Shown here: positions 46,244 through 57,459 of the stretch, in pieces
Numbering within the stretch: the stretch's first letter is position 1
Layout: the number at the start of each line of letters is the position of its first letter
Origin: Tetraselmis striata
Lineage: Eukaryota; Chlorophyta; Chlorodendrophyceae; Chlorodendrales; Chlorodendraceae
Direction of reading: 5' to 3'
NCBI GenBank assembly: GCA_006384855.1
Contig: VCJN01003309.1
Span: forward strand, 62,001-126,000
DNA length: 64,000 bases
The notes under the pieces: generated by a model
The model's database searches: none
What the model was told of the DNA's origin: nothing
The model's input: the letters and a program-made list of their open reading frames with translations, nothing else
Position numbers and translations under genes: made by a program

Positions 46244-46953
46244 ATGCCGCTAATTAAACTAGTAAAGGCATCGGTGTGGGCGCGTTACGAATCGTCGGCA
46301 TCGTTAGCACGCAATAAAACCTGGGGTATATATGTCCAGGCGTCTTATGCGTCAAACCCGTGGCCACAATACGGTGTGGGTGTCCCCGCGGGGGTTGTGG
46401 CCGGGCTGCACATTATGATTCAATTACGCACCCGAGTATTTCCCACTGCCCGCCGATTGGCCCGGATTCATGCCATGCCTGTGCGGTTCCTGGAACACTG
46501 CCCTGCATGTGGCGGTGAATCTGAGACTATCGAACATTGTTGGGGGAGTGCTCGCGGTGGGGGTATCACCGTCATAATTTTGGGTTGTTAGTTCCGGAGT
46601 TCAGGGATTTTATTAGTAGTCAGGTTGTTGCGTCAACACCCGAGGACTTAACTGCCTTTATTTTGGGCAGCGCCCCCCCCCCCCCCCCCCCCCCAAATCA
46701 TCCTATCACGGCGCCCTGGATTTTGCTGATGAGAATGGGAAATCACATCGGGCATGATCGGGCATCGGGCTATGACGTCGGGCCCTCGTCCCTCACATTG
46801 CCTTCTTTGTTGCACATGTATCGCACTCCCGAAGTGCTTTGCTCCGCGGGTTGGGGCTTGCCCCCACTCGCATTACTCGAATGGGCCGACGACCAAACGG
46901 GTAGGGCGGACCTTTCGTGGTCAGTGCCGGGTATTTTCATGGCAGTGTTTTAG
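46244..46953 (+). pseudogene. LINE family A C-terminal domain
   Basis: Contains PQYGVGVPAGVVAGLHIMIQ, TARRLARIHAMP and the zinc-knuckle-like CPACGGESETIEHC. It then continues in other frames with FRDFISSQVVASTPEDLTAF and LLEWADDQTGRADLSW. The C-x2-C...ET-x2-H-x4-C pattern is the usual zf-RVT-type tail of many LINEs. The parallel copies at 34230 and 35140 let the region be recognised. Confidence 0.75.
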
Positions 46954-47660
46954 ACGGTGATCCAACAGTGTTGGAAATTCCGTCACTGGGCCTCAATTAG
47001 TCTTGCAGAATGCTTCGGCAATTTGCTTGATGATGACGGAGCGTCGCCTGCCCAGGGCTTCCCGTAACTGGATTGCTGCCTAAACGGCCGTCGTAGATTT
47101 CACTGGTTTCTGGTTTCAGTGGTGCCAGTCCTGTCCCGGGGGCGGAAAAAAAGACCTAACCGTTCACTTCTTTTGACGCCTGTAGTATTGGCCAGCCTTG
47201 CATGCCGTTACGACCACCCACCCAGGAGCCCTCACTGCTTCGTCCACCGGCGGCAGTATCGTCGGTCGCTCATCTGCCCCGTCATCGGCAGCACGCAGGG
47301 ATCACAGACCAGCCACTGCTGCGCCAGGCAGCTGCCGCCAACGCTTTTCAATATTGCGCTAGCTGCAGCTAGAGTAGCGGCGAACCCTCCCATCCCGGCC
47401 GAGACACCCTTAACACCCACACGGGCGACGCGACCGCAGAGCATGATGATGGACGCCTTACCGCTCTCCGCCGCACAGGCTGCCACGCTCGGGCAGGTCG
47501 CGCTATCCAGTGCGCATGCCCACCTGATGCTGCCTTGCCGAACAGACGCGACTCTGACTGACTGGCATGCTGGGTCGCAACGCCTCCATGTATTAAACAT
47601 CACTACGTGGTGAGAGACACCGCATCTTCTCACCTTGCGACCCCCGCCTGTACGCAACCG

Positions 47661-49437
47661 ATGCTGGCGACCGGTGCAGCATTCCTGTTTTTGCTGCTGG
47701 ACTGGGTGCTGTCGCGGCGCCCGCTGCGCGCGGCCATCGTCGCCGCCTGCACACGTCCCGGCGAGAAGCTGGGGGAGGCGGAGCGGCGGACGGTGTTCCA
47801 GCAGGCGTCTAGCCGGCTGCTGGGGGAGGTGTTCAACATGCTCGCGGTGCGGGGCCCCGCCGCCGTTCTATCTCGATTCCGCCAAGGGGCTGCACCGGTC
47901 ACCGAATCCGTACCTCCGCATTTTACCGCGGCCCAGTTGCTAACGCATCCCCCCCCCCCTTCAACCCACCCGCAGCTTCCGCTGGCCCTCATGGTGCTTG
48001 CCGACCCAGAAATGTGGGCAGACCGGCTGCATGCCTCCACGCATACCTCGCAGTCGTTGCTGCTCGTCTGCTCCGGATACTTCATCCACGACTCAGTCAT
48101 CTGCATCCGCCATGCAAGAGCCCCCCCCCCCCCCCCCCCCCCCACTGCTCGATGCGCGTCGGTTGTCACCCACTTCCGCAAGAAAGGTGGGGCATGCAGG
48201 GAGCTGGGCCGAACGAGAGCATCAGGCGGTCGCGGGCTCATTTGCTCCCGGCGCGCACAGGTTCAGCACGAGGGCGGGATGTACCTCCTTCATGCCCTGT
48301 GCTGCATGTCCATCTACACCTACGGCGCCTTCAGCGGCCTGCAGCACCTCTACGGCGCCGCGTTCATCCTGTACGAGGCCAGCACGCCATTTGTGCACGC
48401 ACACTGGTGCGCCCCCCCCCCCCGCCCCCCCCCCCCCCCCATCTGCTTTCCGCCATGCACCACACAATTCGGAAGGCATACGTCCGCAACATGCCTAGGC
48501 TCTCGCAGCGGTGTGGGGGTCCCTTGATACATGCTGGGAACGGACACGGGGCAACATCAAGGAGGTGCAGGCGCATGATCAACAGGCAGCAGGACACTGA
48601 GTACAACGACATGGCAGAGGCGCCGAGAGTAAAGGGCTGGAGCAGAGAAGAGCGGCAAGTCGGCATGCCATATCCCGATTCCCATTTCAATTTCACTGCC
48701 CCCATCCTTCCCCGGCACTCTTGCCCGACCCATCAGGTACCTGCTCCGTTTGGGACGCTCCGGCAGCAAGCTGTTCATTGCCAACGGGCTGGCCATGCTG
48801 GCGGTCTTCTTCTGCGTGCGCAACGTCTTTGGCAACGGTGCGCCCTAGGGCGGGCACCCGGGGCATGACACCTAGCCATGGTATTGCAGGGTCACAACAG
48901 ACCACAATCGCATCCACGGGGGGGCAGCACAGACGGAGGGGTGTGGATCCAAAACACTCAAGACCATGCCCCGTGAAACCTAGCAGTGACTGAAACCCTA
49001 CACAATGATGGGATGATACCCAATAGCCATGAGACCCTGAGCAGCACAAGCCCCAGACCCTACCAAGCCCTGAATTCACCATTTTATGGATGTCCTTGGT
49101 TGTGCTTTAGAGTTTAGGGTTTTGATTTAAAATTAAGGGTTTTAAACCATATAATCAAAACCCACACCCTAACAATGACCCTCCCCCCCCCCCCCCCCCC
49201 CCCCCCGCCTTCTCTCCTCTCGCCCGCATCCTTCCAAACGGCGCAGCCATGAGCGTGGACTACTTCCTGGCGACCTCCGCCGTGCTGGCAGCGCCGGGCA
49301 GCTCGCGCCTGCCGGCGGCCACCATCTGGGGGTACCGCGCCGCCAACGTGACGCTCAACCTGCTCAACCTGATTTGGGTGACCAAGATCGCGGCCGGCGC
49401 GGCCAAGGCGCTGCGCAAGGCGGGCAAGCGAGCGTGA
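47661..49437 (+). CDS. TLC-domain membrane protein (TLCD4/TMEM56-like)
   Basis: Five exons fit with consistent phases: 47661-47846, 47976-48113, 48261-48406, 48737-48837, 49247-49437 (TGA 49435-49437), giving 253 residues. Recognisable TLC features: an N-terminal hydrophobic segment (AAFLFLLLDWVL), SGYFIHDSVICI, a His-containing YLLHALCCMSIYTYGAFSG, LYGAAFILYEASTPFVHAHW, FIANGLAMLAVFFCVRNVFG and a C-terminal NVTLNLLNLIWVTKI helix. The YE-x-STPF-(x)n-W block is the classic TLC/TMEM56 signature. The family comprises polytopic ER or plasma-membrane proteins linked to lipid handling (TRAM-Lag1-CLN8 fold). Intron 2 appears to use a GC donor (CAT/GCAAGA). Introns 2, 3 and 4 carry sense-strand C-tracts. 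The frame is open upstream to 47607, so the start could be earlier or in an upstream exon. Confidence 0.82.
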
Positions 49438-50588
49438 GGGTGCGGCTGGGTGGGGCATCCGTAGCCGGGAGGCAGAGACATCGGCGCCCCGGCACACCAT
49501 GGAGCGCGTCGTGGGCTGCCAAGGGCGCGGATCACGCCCGTTTCTTTCCTGCCCTCCCCTCCTTTGCTTCCTTCGTTTTAGCGTTGTTGGGTGGGATAAG
49601 TTACAAGCAGCGGCGCAGGGCCTCACGCGCCGTGTGGATCATCTATGATAATCTCGTACCCGTCCTGCGCAGCGACAGCGACCGGCGGTGTCATCCTTCT
49701 CCAGGGGAGGGCCACAAACCCGCCCCCTTCCCGGACACGAGCCCTCTTCTGCACGCGGGGGAGGATACCCCCCGGGGTCGGCCTATCTAGCAACAAGGGG
49801 GGGGGGGGGGGGGGGGGGTGTCTCCAGTCCAACCTGCCACACGAGTGCTGGACTGTGAAGAGTCGCAATTGACCAAGGGATAGTAGAAATAGTGCTATAT
49901 TTAATCTCCCAGCAAGATTCTTAGCCTACACCTCTCCACGCAAAGTTTAGGGTTTGCGGATGCAAGCGATCATGCCCGTACGTGGCTGCATGGAGGCCGC
50001 GCACGCGAGCACTCACGCCGCACATGGGAGGGGTAGTTGGAAACGCCCGGAGACTTGTGGCGCCGCGACCACGAAGGGCAGCTGAGCTGTTAGGGCCACA
50101 GGGTTAAGAGCGCTGTGATGATAAAGGCTGAATATTCAGGTGCCGCATCCACTGTTTCATGTCATAAACCCTGCATTCAGCTGCCCCCAGTATTTGTGAA
50201 CTCGGACTCGGTGAAAAAGGGGCCTGGGACTTGTGTGGAGGGGTGTACCATAGCTAATGCTATATCATAGATACACACCACAGGGCAGGGACTCACTGGA
50301 CCCAAGTGACCCGGTACTTCAGAAATATCCAGCGGGGGGGATGTGTGGCTCACACCTTTCCGCCAGCCTATGCCAGGAAAGTGGTAACACGATTGCCTTT
50401 ATCGGGACAACAACACCAATATGCATGCTCCGCTAGGACCGTCCCCAGCATGGGAACCGGTCAGGGATTAAATACACAATTTCTGGTGAAATACATTTTA
50501 ACACCGCAGGTTACTTAATCATGAATCCCCCCTCCAACCACTACCGCTCTCTCCCCTGCCAAGATGGAAATCCTATTTGAAAAATAGT
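49438..50588. other. Intergenic region between convergent genes
   Basis: Holds the 3' UTRs of the TLC gene (from left) and TBCE (from right). A G-tract lies at 49798-49818. No further ORF with support. AAGTTTAGGGTTTGCGG near 49946 is a single telomere-like unit. Confidence 0.5.
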
Positions 50589-53500
50589 CTACATATCATC
50601 ATCAGAATACTCAACGGACATGCCAGGGAGATCCTCGCGGCGACACAGCAAACCATTCGCTTATTTTGGGAAAAATGCGCGGGCCTGGTTGAATGGTACA
50701 GCATGGGCAGCCGCATGGGGGGGGGGGGGGGGGGGGGAGGATAAACAGCTGCCCTGCGATGTGCGCCGGCCGGGGCGGTGGTACCTTCATGTCAAAGTAC
50801 GACAGCGGCCGGCCCTCGTCCAGGCCGATGTTCTCCGGCATCGGCTCGCCTGAGATCTTGAGCCACACAGCCTGCCCCGGGGGGGGGGGGGGGGGGTCAG
50901 CACGCCCGCACATGCGCATGGTGGAGGCGGGCACATTGCCCAGAGTGAGGAGGGGCAGCCTGAGCCACCGCGGATGCAGCCACGGGAGGGCGGGAGCCGG
51001 CGCCCCGCATCAGGTTAAGCTGCAGACCGCCGCTGCGGCCCGGCATGAAGCGCGCAATAAAAAGTGCATACCTGAGCAGGGGGGGTATACAAGTATAATG
51101 ACTGTCTCCATGGCAATACTTTATTGAGGACGGATGCCCCTGCTGCCATAGGGCGGCGTTCAGAAAGTATAAGTGGGTGCGGGAGGGGGGGGGCGGGGCT
51201 GAGAAGCTACCTGCTCACTGGCCTTCAGCTTGAACAGCGTCTCGCAGAGCTTCTTCAGCTGCGCCACCGTCATGGAGCCTGCGCGGCCCGTTGATTCAGC
51301 AGGGGGCACGTGAGGAAAGGGGGGGGGGGGGGGGGGGGGGGCTGACCGCGCACCTGGTAGCTTCTTCACCTTGGTGCCCATCACGCCGCCTGCCTTGAGG
51401 GAGGTGCACGTGAGCTTGACCTACGCGCAGCGCCCAGCGTGCCACACCGCGAGGCTCAGCCGCCCTGACTGCTGCCCTAGACGGAACCCTCCAGAGAGAG
51501 GGTATTAGGGGTCTCCCGGGAGGGGGGGGGGGGGGGGGGGGGGGGCTGCCCATGCACATCTTTCGTTTAGAATACTGTAATGGGATGAAGAAAAAACCCC
51601 TACAATGCGCGTTAGAAACCTTACATGGATCCCGAGTAACCTTTCATGCCAACAAAAGGGAACGAATCAAAGCTTGAAAAGCTTTACACATGCGTGTTAG
51701 GGTTTGATCCTTTAGGGTTTGCGATGAGAGTTTCAAATGTTAGGTTCTCGCAGTTAGTTTTCCGGGTAAAGGATTGCGTTCAGGGTGTGGCGTTGGTTGT
51801 TGGCTGTTTCAAAACCCTTGCCCCTGTGCCCTCCCAGGCGGGGGGGGGGGGGGGGGGGGGTTTCCTGCGCCAGCCAGTGAGGGGCAGCTACTCGCCTCCT
51901 TCATCTGCGTCGCGAGGCTCTCCATGCTGCCGGCCGCCGCGGTGGAGGAGCTCATGGGGCCGTACTTCTGCAGCAGCTCCGGCAGCCGTGGGTGGGCGGC
52001 CTCCGCGCGCGCGCGGCCCGCCGCGCCGCCCTCCTCCAGCTCACCTGCGGCGCCGTTCCCAGCAAGATCAGGCTCGGCCATCCGATGGTTTTCCACTTGC
52101 TGGGTGCCGATTCGTTCAGGAGATAACAGTGCAAGAGCATCCTGATTAATATGCTTCATGTCTCTTGACTCGTCGGGTTGTATTGGCACTGTCAGGCGCC
52201 ATTTCTTGCTTCCCTATGAAAAAGTACAATAAAGGGACAAGAGCCTATCTGTTGCAATTCCGCTTTATTTGCGATAGTACAGTTTTACAGGCCCACATAT
52301 AGTTACATTTATCTCTTACATTTATAAAGGGACAGGCCTCGTTGTCTGTCCAATCGGTACTGCGGAGGCCTCTTGCGCATGAGGTTTCACGGTTCGATTC
52401 CCGGCTCTCCCACTGAGGGGAATACCCACTGGGCGTGTCCCGGGTTTGCCTGATTGATGCGTTAGTCCTTCAGGGTTGGAATGAGGCAATGGTGCAGGCT
52501 ATGCCTCACATACGATAGCACTTGGCGCAGGAGGTCGAGTGCTGGGGCGGCTTCGGCCGATGACCCCGGGCAAACCTTACTTTACTTCTACAATTCATGT
52601 CGCGCTACATCTTTCAATTTTGAGATTTAAGAAGATACATGGACATTACAATCCGAATATTTGCTCGCCTCGCGACAGGCCTCCTCGCAGAGCGGAGGTC
52701 TCTTGTACGAGTAGAGGTCCCTGGTTCGATTCCCGGCTCTACCGGCAGTGAGTAGGTTGGGGCAATATCGACCGGGCCTGTGTCCCGAGTTTACTTGGTT
52801 GATGCAGTACGTCCTCCCGGGCTCAAATGAGTCAATGTTCTAATGACTATGCCAGACCTACGACTGCAGTTGGCGCAAGAGGTCGAGGGCTGGAGCGGCT
52901 TCCGCCGATGACCCGGGGCGAACTTAACTTTTCGTGTACTACATTATTACAATGATTAAAGTGTTAAGCTTCATTGGCATTTTTATCTTGTTGCCAGTGT
53001 CATAAACGTGGAATAAACTTTACGTTTTGATTATTGTAAAAACAAGGACAAGAGTTAGACATTAAATGCCATGTAAAGGGGGGTGGGGGGGGGGAGGGGG
53101 GCGCACCCCACACAATGCGCAGGTAGCGCAGCTCTGCGTCCTGGCGCTCCCGCGGCTGCACCACGCTCCCGTTGAGCAGTCGCAGCTGCGCCATGCGGCC
53201 GATCACCTGCACCGGTCCCCACTCAGCCCGGCGCCAGCCATGCGGTGGAGCCGCTGTGAGCCCGCCAACTCGCCCCCCCTGTCCCGGGTTTCCAGGCTCG
53301 CCCCAGCGCCGCACCTCGAAGCGCCCCCCGGAGCGCGCCGAGTCCATGACCGGGTTCCCCGTCAGCCGCAGCTCGCTCAGCCGCGGGAAGGCCGCCAGCG
53401 CGTCGATGCTGCGCCAGCTGGCGATGCGGTTCTGGCCCAGCGTGACCTGCAGCAGCGCCGGCCACTGCCCTGCGGGGGGGGGGGGGGGGGGGGGGGAGTG

Positions 53501-56267
53501 GTCAGGCAGCGGAAGGTCCACCATGCACCTCCACCCAGGCGCCCAACCAGGGCTGCGATGGCCCATAGGTATACACCACGGGCTCTGTGCTTCAGCTCCA
53601 GCTCCACGTGCACTGTCACCTGTCACGTGATGCGGAAACGTTTCGTGGTCGTTATGCAAACATCTGCGCGCGCAACGATGTTCAGCCACATCCTTGTAGT
53701 ACGCATCGCACAGTATTCCCAAATCAATCCGCAGCAGTGTCATTAGGATGATATCAACACCATTCGATACTGCAGCAGCAATCGGCCGTTGCGGTCAATC
53801 GATTACGCACCCGTGCCGGTTCACTCCGGGTACCAACACTGATGACTGGCAACCGCCTGGTGCCCTGCTTATCTTACCAGTAATCCTCAGTTATACCGAG
53901 TAGGAGCACCAGTGCTACCGCCGCCTGCTGGCGCATCTAGCGTCACACAAAATGCAGACCCCGACCTCGAGTCAAAGTTCATGCCGGAGCCAACCATCCA
54001 GTGCAATGGCATTTAGGATCTGTACCGCGCGGTTGCATTAGGGTTTTGGGTTTGTTATGAATGTACAAACCCTAATCTGAACCCCTTTGCCAAAGTCGAC
54101 ATGCGAATTATTATTTGGTCCAACGGCGGATTCAACCGTGACCATCGGGTAAGGGCAGCGCCGGGCTGGGACTGTGTGCGTCCGCAGCTGTGCCGCAAAG
54201 GGCGTCGACGTGCGAGGTCGGCCGTACATTTTTGCGGCGCTGGCGGTACTGTTGACGTCAGCGCTATATACAGTCTGGTTATAATGCTACGGGTGCCGGC
54301 GCGCCTACAAGTAAGAGCCCTTATCATAAGCCCCATATGGGGCTTGCTAGCAACCCATAACAACATTCGCTCTATAGTTCCGCTGCAGCGTCGCCTACGT
54401 TCACCTCTGGCAGGCACAGGGCCGGGTCTTGCCCGCAGCGGCCTTCTCACCGCGCGGGCATGCCTTAACAGCAAACACGGCGTCCTATCAATGCTTAACT
54501 GACACTAACTGATGTTTACAATGATTGCAAAGCAGATGATATTTTATTGTTCCGGTGTTCCCGTTTATGTTAAGAACGGTAGTTACTGTCCGAACCCTCC
54601 CTGTAGCGTGCAGCCTGCAGCCTGCAGACTGCTGGCTCCCCCTGGCGCTGCCCCCTGTCTCTGCCTGCCAATCCCAAGGGCAAGGGCAATGCAGCGCCGC
54701 GGCGGGCGCCCTCACCCTGCTCGGGCGGCGCCACCTCCGGCAGCAGGTTGCCGCTGAGGTGGAGGCGCTCCAGCTTGGGCAGCGCCGCGAGCGCCGCCAC
54801 CTCCGCCCAGCCGGCCAGCTGGTTCTCCTCCAGGCTGAGCAGCGTCAGCGCGGGGAAGGCCGCCTGCCGCAATCAAAGAAGGAGCTCGGCATGGGCTGCC
54901 AGGGTGCGACTCGACAGCGCAATTCAATGGTGCGGCGCCAGGACAGTGAGGTGGGGTTCAAGGGGGGGCGAGAGGCTTGCCTGGATGCTGCCCCCCGGCA
55001 GCTGCAGCTCCGAGATGCCGTTGCCATTGAGGTACAGCTGCGCCAGGCTGGGCAGGCAGGCGCCAAGCTGCGCCACCTCCGCCCAGCGCACTCCGCTCTG
55101 GTTCAGCACCAGCACGGACAGCGGCAGGCTGGCGGCCAGGCCGGGGGCGGGCTGCAGCCGGTTGGCCGTCAGGTTTAGGGCCGTCAGTTTGGGCAGCGCG
55201 CGCGAGATGGCCTCGACCTCCGCCCAGCTGGACAGCAGGTTGCCGCTGAGGTCCAGCTCCTCTAGCTCTGGCGCCAGGGCCGCCAGGGCAGCGGGCTCGC
55301 CCTGCCATTATTTCACAGCTGATGTGAGTTTACATTGGGGGTCCAAGGTGGGGGAGGTGGGGGGGGGGGGGGGGGGGGGGGGGATCCTATATGTGCACTT
55401 TCAACAAACCCGAAGTTGCATCAGGCAGAGACCGTAGCCTCTGTCGCTGGAGTGCGCCAACAGGGGTGAGAAGGTCGGGAGGAGATGGCTGGGGTGTTTG
55501 GGGGGAGGATGGGGGTCACCGCGCTTGACACCACACCGCCGCGCAGGCTAGCGACGCGCAGGCGGCTCAGCGCGGTGTCGACCGCCAGCTTGTCCGCACC
55601 CACCAGCTCCACCGCCACCGTGCGCTGCGATGCCGTCATCACCACCATCTCCGCCTCCGCCTCGCCCTCACCCTCCGCGCTACCCTCGCCGCCGGCGTAC
55701 CGCCCCCGCAGCGCCGCGGCAAAGGGCACGCCGCGCGCCAGCTTCTCCACGCGCACCAGGCTGCCGCCACCGGGGGCGCACCTGAAGTACGACTTCCCGC
55801 CCACGGTTCCATCGTGCTTGCCTGCGAGCTCATGCACACATATTAGTAGCAGGCGGGCGTAGTGAGTCGGCAGTCAGCGTGCAGTCGGCGTCCACCAGGC
55901 CGCCCGCTGCACGACCGGACAGTTCCCCCGGGATAATTCTGATCCGACATCCAGCAAACGGCCTGACGTAGCGCGCCAGGCGGCACGCCCGCAGCATGCT
56001 TTCACATTTGAATCTTGGCGCCAGCCAGACGACGGCCCTGCTGGTGGCGCAATCGCGTAGTCGGACAGGCTGACAGGGGGGAGGCGGGGGGGGGGGGGGG
56101 GGGGGGGGGGGGGGATGTCGCGCACCGCGGGTGGCGTCGTCCCACTCCAGCCCCGCCCACTGCCCCTCCTGCCCCTCCACCGGGCCCACATAGCGCACCG
56201 TCGCGCGGAATCCCTCCTTCCCGGCCGCTACCCGCTGGCCTTCCGTCACGGGAGCCTGCGTCGACAT
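50589..56267 (-). CDS. TBCE: Tubulin-folding cofactor E (TBCE)
   Basis: Ten exons (minus): 56126-56267 (ATG), 55520-55821, 54981-55301, 54716-54863, 53107-53469, 51892-52044, 51354-51389, 51211-51278, 50785-50871, 50589-50633 (TAG). All phases agree; the product is 554 residues (human TBCE 527). The N-terminal CAP-Gly domain (GQWAGLEWDD, GKHDGTVGGKSYF, about residues 15-80) binds alpha-tubulin. A leucine-rich-repeat region follows (LEELDLSGNLLSSW, ALTLLSLEENQLAGW, LRLTGNPVMDSAR, then LRLLNGSVVQPRERQDAELR), residues ~160-425. Next come HPRLPELLQKYG and the ubiquitin-like domain (KKLPGSMTVAQLKKLCETLF; PLSYFDMK/DLPGMSVEYSDDDM). TBCE acts in the cytosol with cofactors A, C, D and Arl2 to assemble and dissociate alpha/beta-tubulin. 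Intron 3 has a GC donor. It appears intact. Confidence 0.95.
52350..52590 (+). mobile_element. tRNA-derived SINE, copy 1 (TBCE intron)
   Basis: Carries a perfect Pol III B box (GGTTCGATTCC at about 52391) after an A-box-like head, then a body shared with 52683-52945 (TGGCGCAGGAGGTCGAG, GGGGCGGCTTCGGCCGATGA). It ends near CAAACCTTACTTTACTTC. It lies in TBCE intron 5, antisense to the gene. Confidence 0.85.
52683..52945 (+). mobile_element. tRNA-derived SINE, copy 2 (TBCE intron)
   Basis: Same family and orientation as copy 1, 93 bp away. tRNA-like head GAGCGGAGGTCTCTTGTACG, B box GGTTCGATTCC at about 52732, body TTGGCGCAAGAGGTCGAG and TTCCGCCGATGACCCGGGGC, 3' end CGAACTTAACTTTTC. The two copies differ by many substitutions, so they are separate insertions rather than a recent duplication. 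Confidence 0.85.
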
Positions 56268-56427
56268 AGTAAATACACGTGCGCGGTGTCGGTGCGGGCG
56301 CTGGTGACTGGTCCACGGTCCACCCGCAGAACGGTCTCCTGTTATGGGGGGGGAGCAGTTGCTACAGGGTATCTGGGCTGGTAGCGACTAGCGACCTGCG
56401 GTTGCCACGCGAAGGGTACCAAGGATA

Positions 56428-56474
56428 TTTACATGAGCTGGCAGCAGAAGGCGATATATCAGGAAATCACCAAA
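56428..56474 (+). mobile_element. 47-bp micro-insertion with 13-bp target duplication
   Basis: GGTACCAAGGATA is present at 56415-56427 and 56475-56487. The insert contains TTACATGAGCTGGCAGCAGA and AGGCGATAT, matching the 37558-37594 insert. It lies just upstream of the TBCE start. Confidence 0.8.
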
Positions 56475-56555
56475 GGTACCAAGGATAGTCGCTAAGGGTA
56501 CCAACTTTTTGGTTACAGGGAGAGCGTCCAGAGAATGCACGCAGTAAGGGTACTG

Positions 56556-56583
56556 TCCTGTCCCGGGGGCGAAAAAAAAACAA
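56556..56583 (+). mobile_element. 28-bp LINE family A fragment with 11-bp target duplication
   Basis: The insert is TCCTGTCCCGGGGGCG plus an A-run and CAA, exactly the 3' end of LINE family A. It is flanked by TAAGGGTACTG at 56545-56555 and 56584-56594. Confidence 0.85.
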
Positions 56584-56594
56584 TAAGGGTACTG

Positions 56595-57300
56595 CTGCGC
56601 CGCCCGGAGTGCTGAGGATGATGATGATGCTACAGTACTGCGCGCGCACGACTGGCCAACTATGTTTACTGGGGTGTACATAGATATATGTGTGTGCACT
56701 CGTGTGTATGTTGGGGTAAATAAACATAAGTAGTCGCTATGTATGGTCTATATGTTTGTAATGAACCTGGGGTCATGTGACACCAAAAGAGAACGCTGAA
56801 CAACAGAGAACTACATGCAGAGCTTGACTCTCGGCGAGAACTGACGAAATGGAATAGATTTTGAGATGCGGTGGATTTTTAGGATGAAAAGCATCATCGC
56901 TATAGTCGCTATTTGCTGTGCGGCGTTAGCAAGGGGGAACGCTCATGTATGCTATTCAAATATGACATCGATGACACGAAATGGCAAGAGCGGCATATAA
57001 TTTGTCAATGAATTGCACAGGCGGTAGCCGCTTGAAGTCACCGACCAGGCGACCATAAATACGAGAGGGTGCCGATATTTTGGATTTAGCGACTTTTCCC
57101 CGTGAACAATGCAACGCAATTTATGGCGGTAGACGAGGATGACCAATTCCGAGCGCGCGACGTTAGCATACCGGTTTCGTCTATTATCATTACTCCACAT
57201 TCAACGTGTGCTTGGTATGACGGAGATCCATCGAAAAGACGTTGGCGTTAGAAATGTGTTGGCATGATTCATGTTGAATAATTTGCGTACCATCCAATTA
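56595..57300. other. AT-richer region upstream of TBCE and right of it, no gene recognised
   Basis: Composition shifts here: the G/C homopolymers common to the left stop after about 56115. The minus frame 56952-57200 is open but unrecognised and may belong to the decayed Helitron to its right. Confidence 0.4.
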
Positions 57301-57459
57301 TGCACATTTCGACATATCCGATGAGTAGCTACGCCGGTCAAATAAAGCTGCGTAGCATGCTTTAATTAATGCATGAAGATAGGCATTCTTCATATATGCC
57401 TTGTGAGAAATGTCTTTCCGATCCTGGGTTTTCCCAAAATAAGGTGGTATTCGGAGTTT

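Larger units (their letters stand above)
43863..47150 (+). mobile_element. LINE family A, 5'-truncated, with RT and C-terminal zinc knuckle
   Basis: Perfect 15-bp target duplication AAGACCTAACCGTTC at 43848-43862 and 47151-47165. The 3' end is TCCTGTCCCGGGGGCGG plus a short A-run. It encodes the linker before RT, the RT domain (44676-45700), a C-terminal domain and the CPACGGESETIEHC knuckle near 46500. The endonuclease is missing, so the copy is 5'-truncated at insertion. The lineage resembles the L1/Jockey/R1 assemblage rather than RTE; the exact clade is undecided. A C-tract lies at 46675-46694. Several frame changes are present. It sits about 500 bp upstream of the TLC-domain gene. Confidence 0.92.

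Noticed and set aside
43758-51726. Interstitial telomere repeats (TTTTAGGG/TTTAGGG near 43760, 49110, 51700, 54040)
   Set aside because: Only one or two units occur at each place, too few to distinguish from chance in this sequence.
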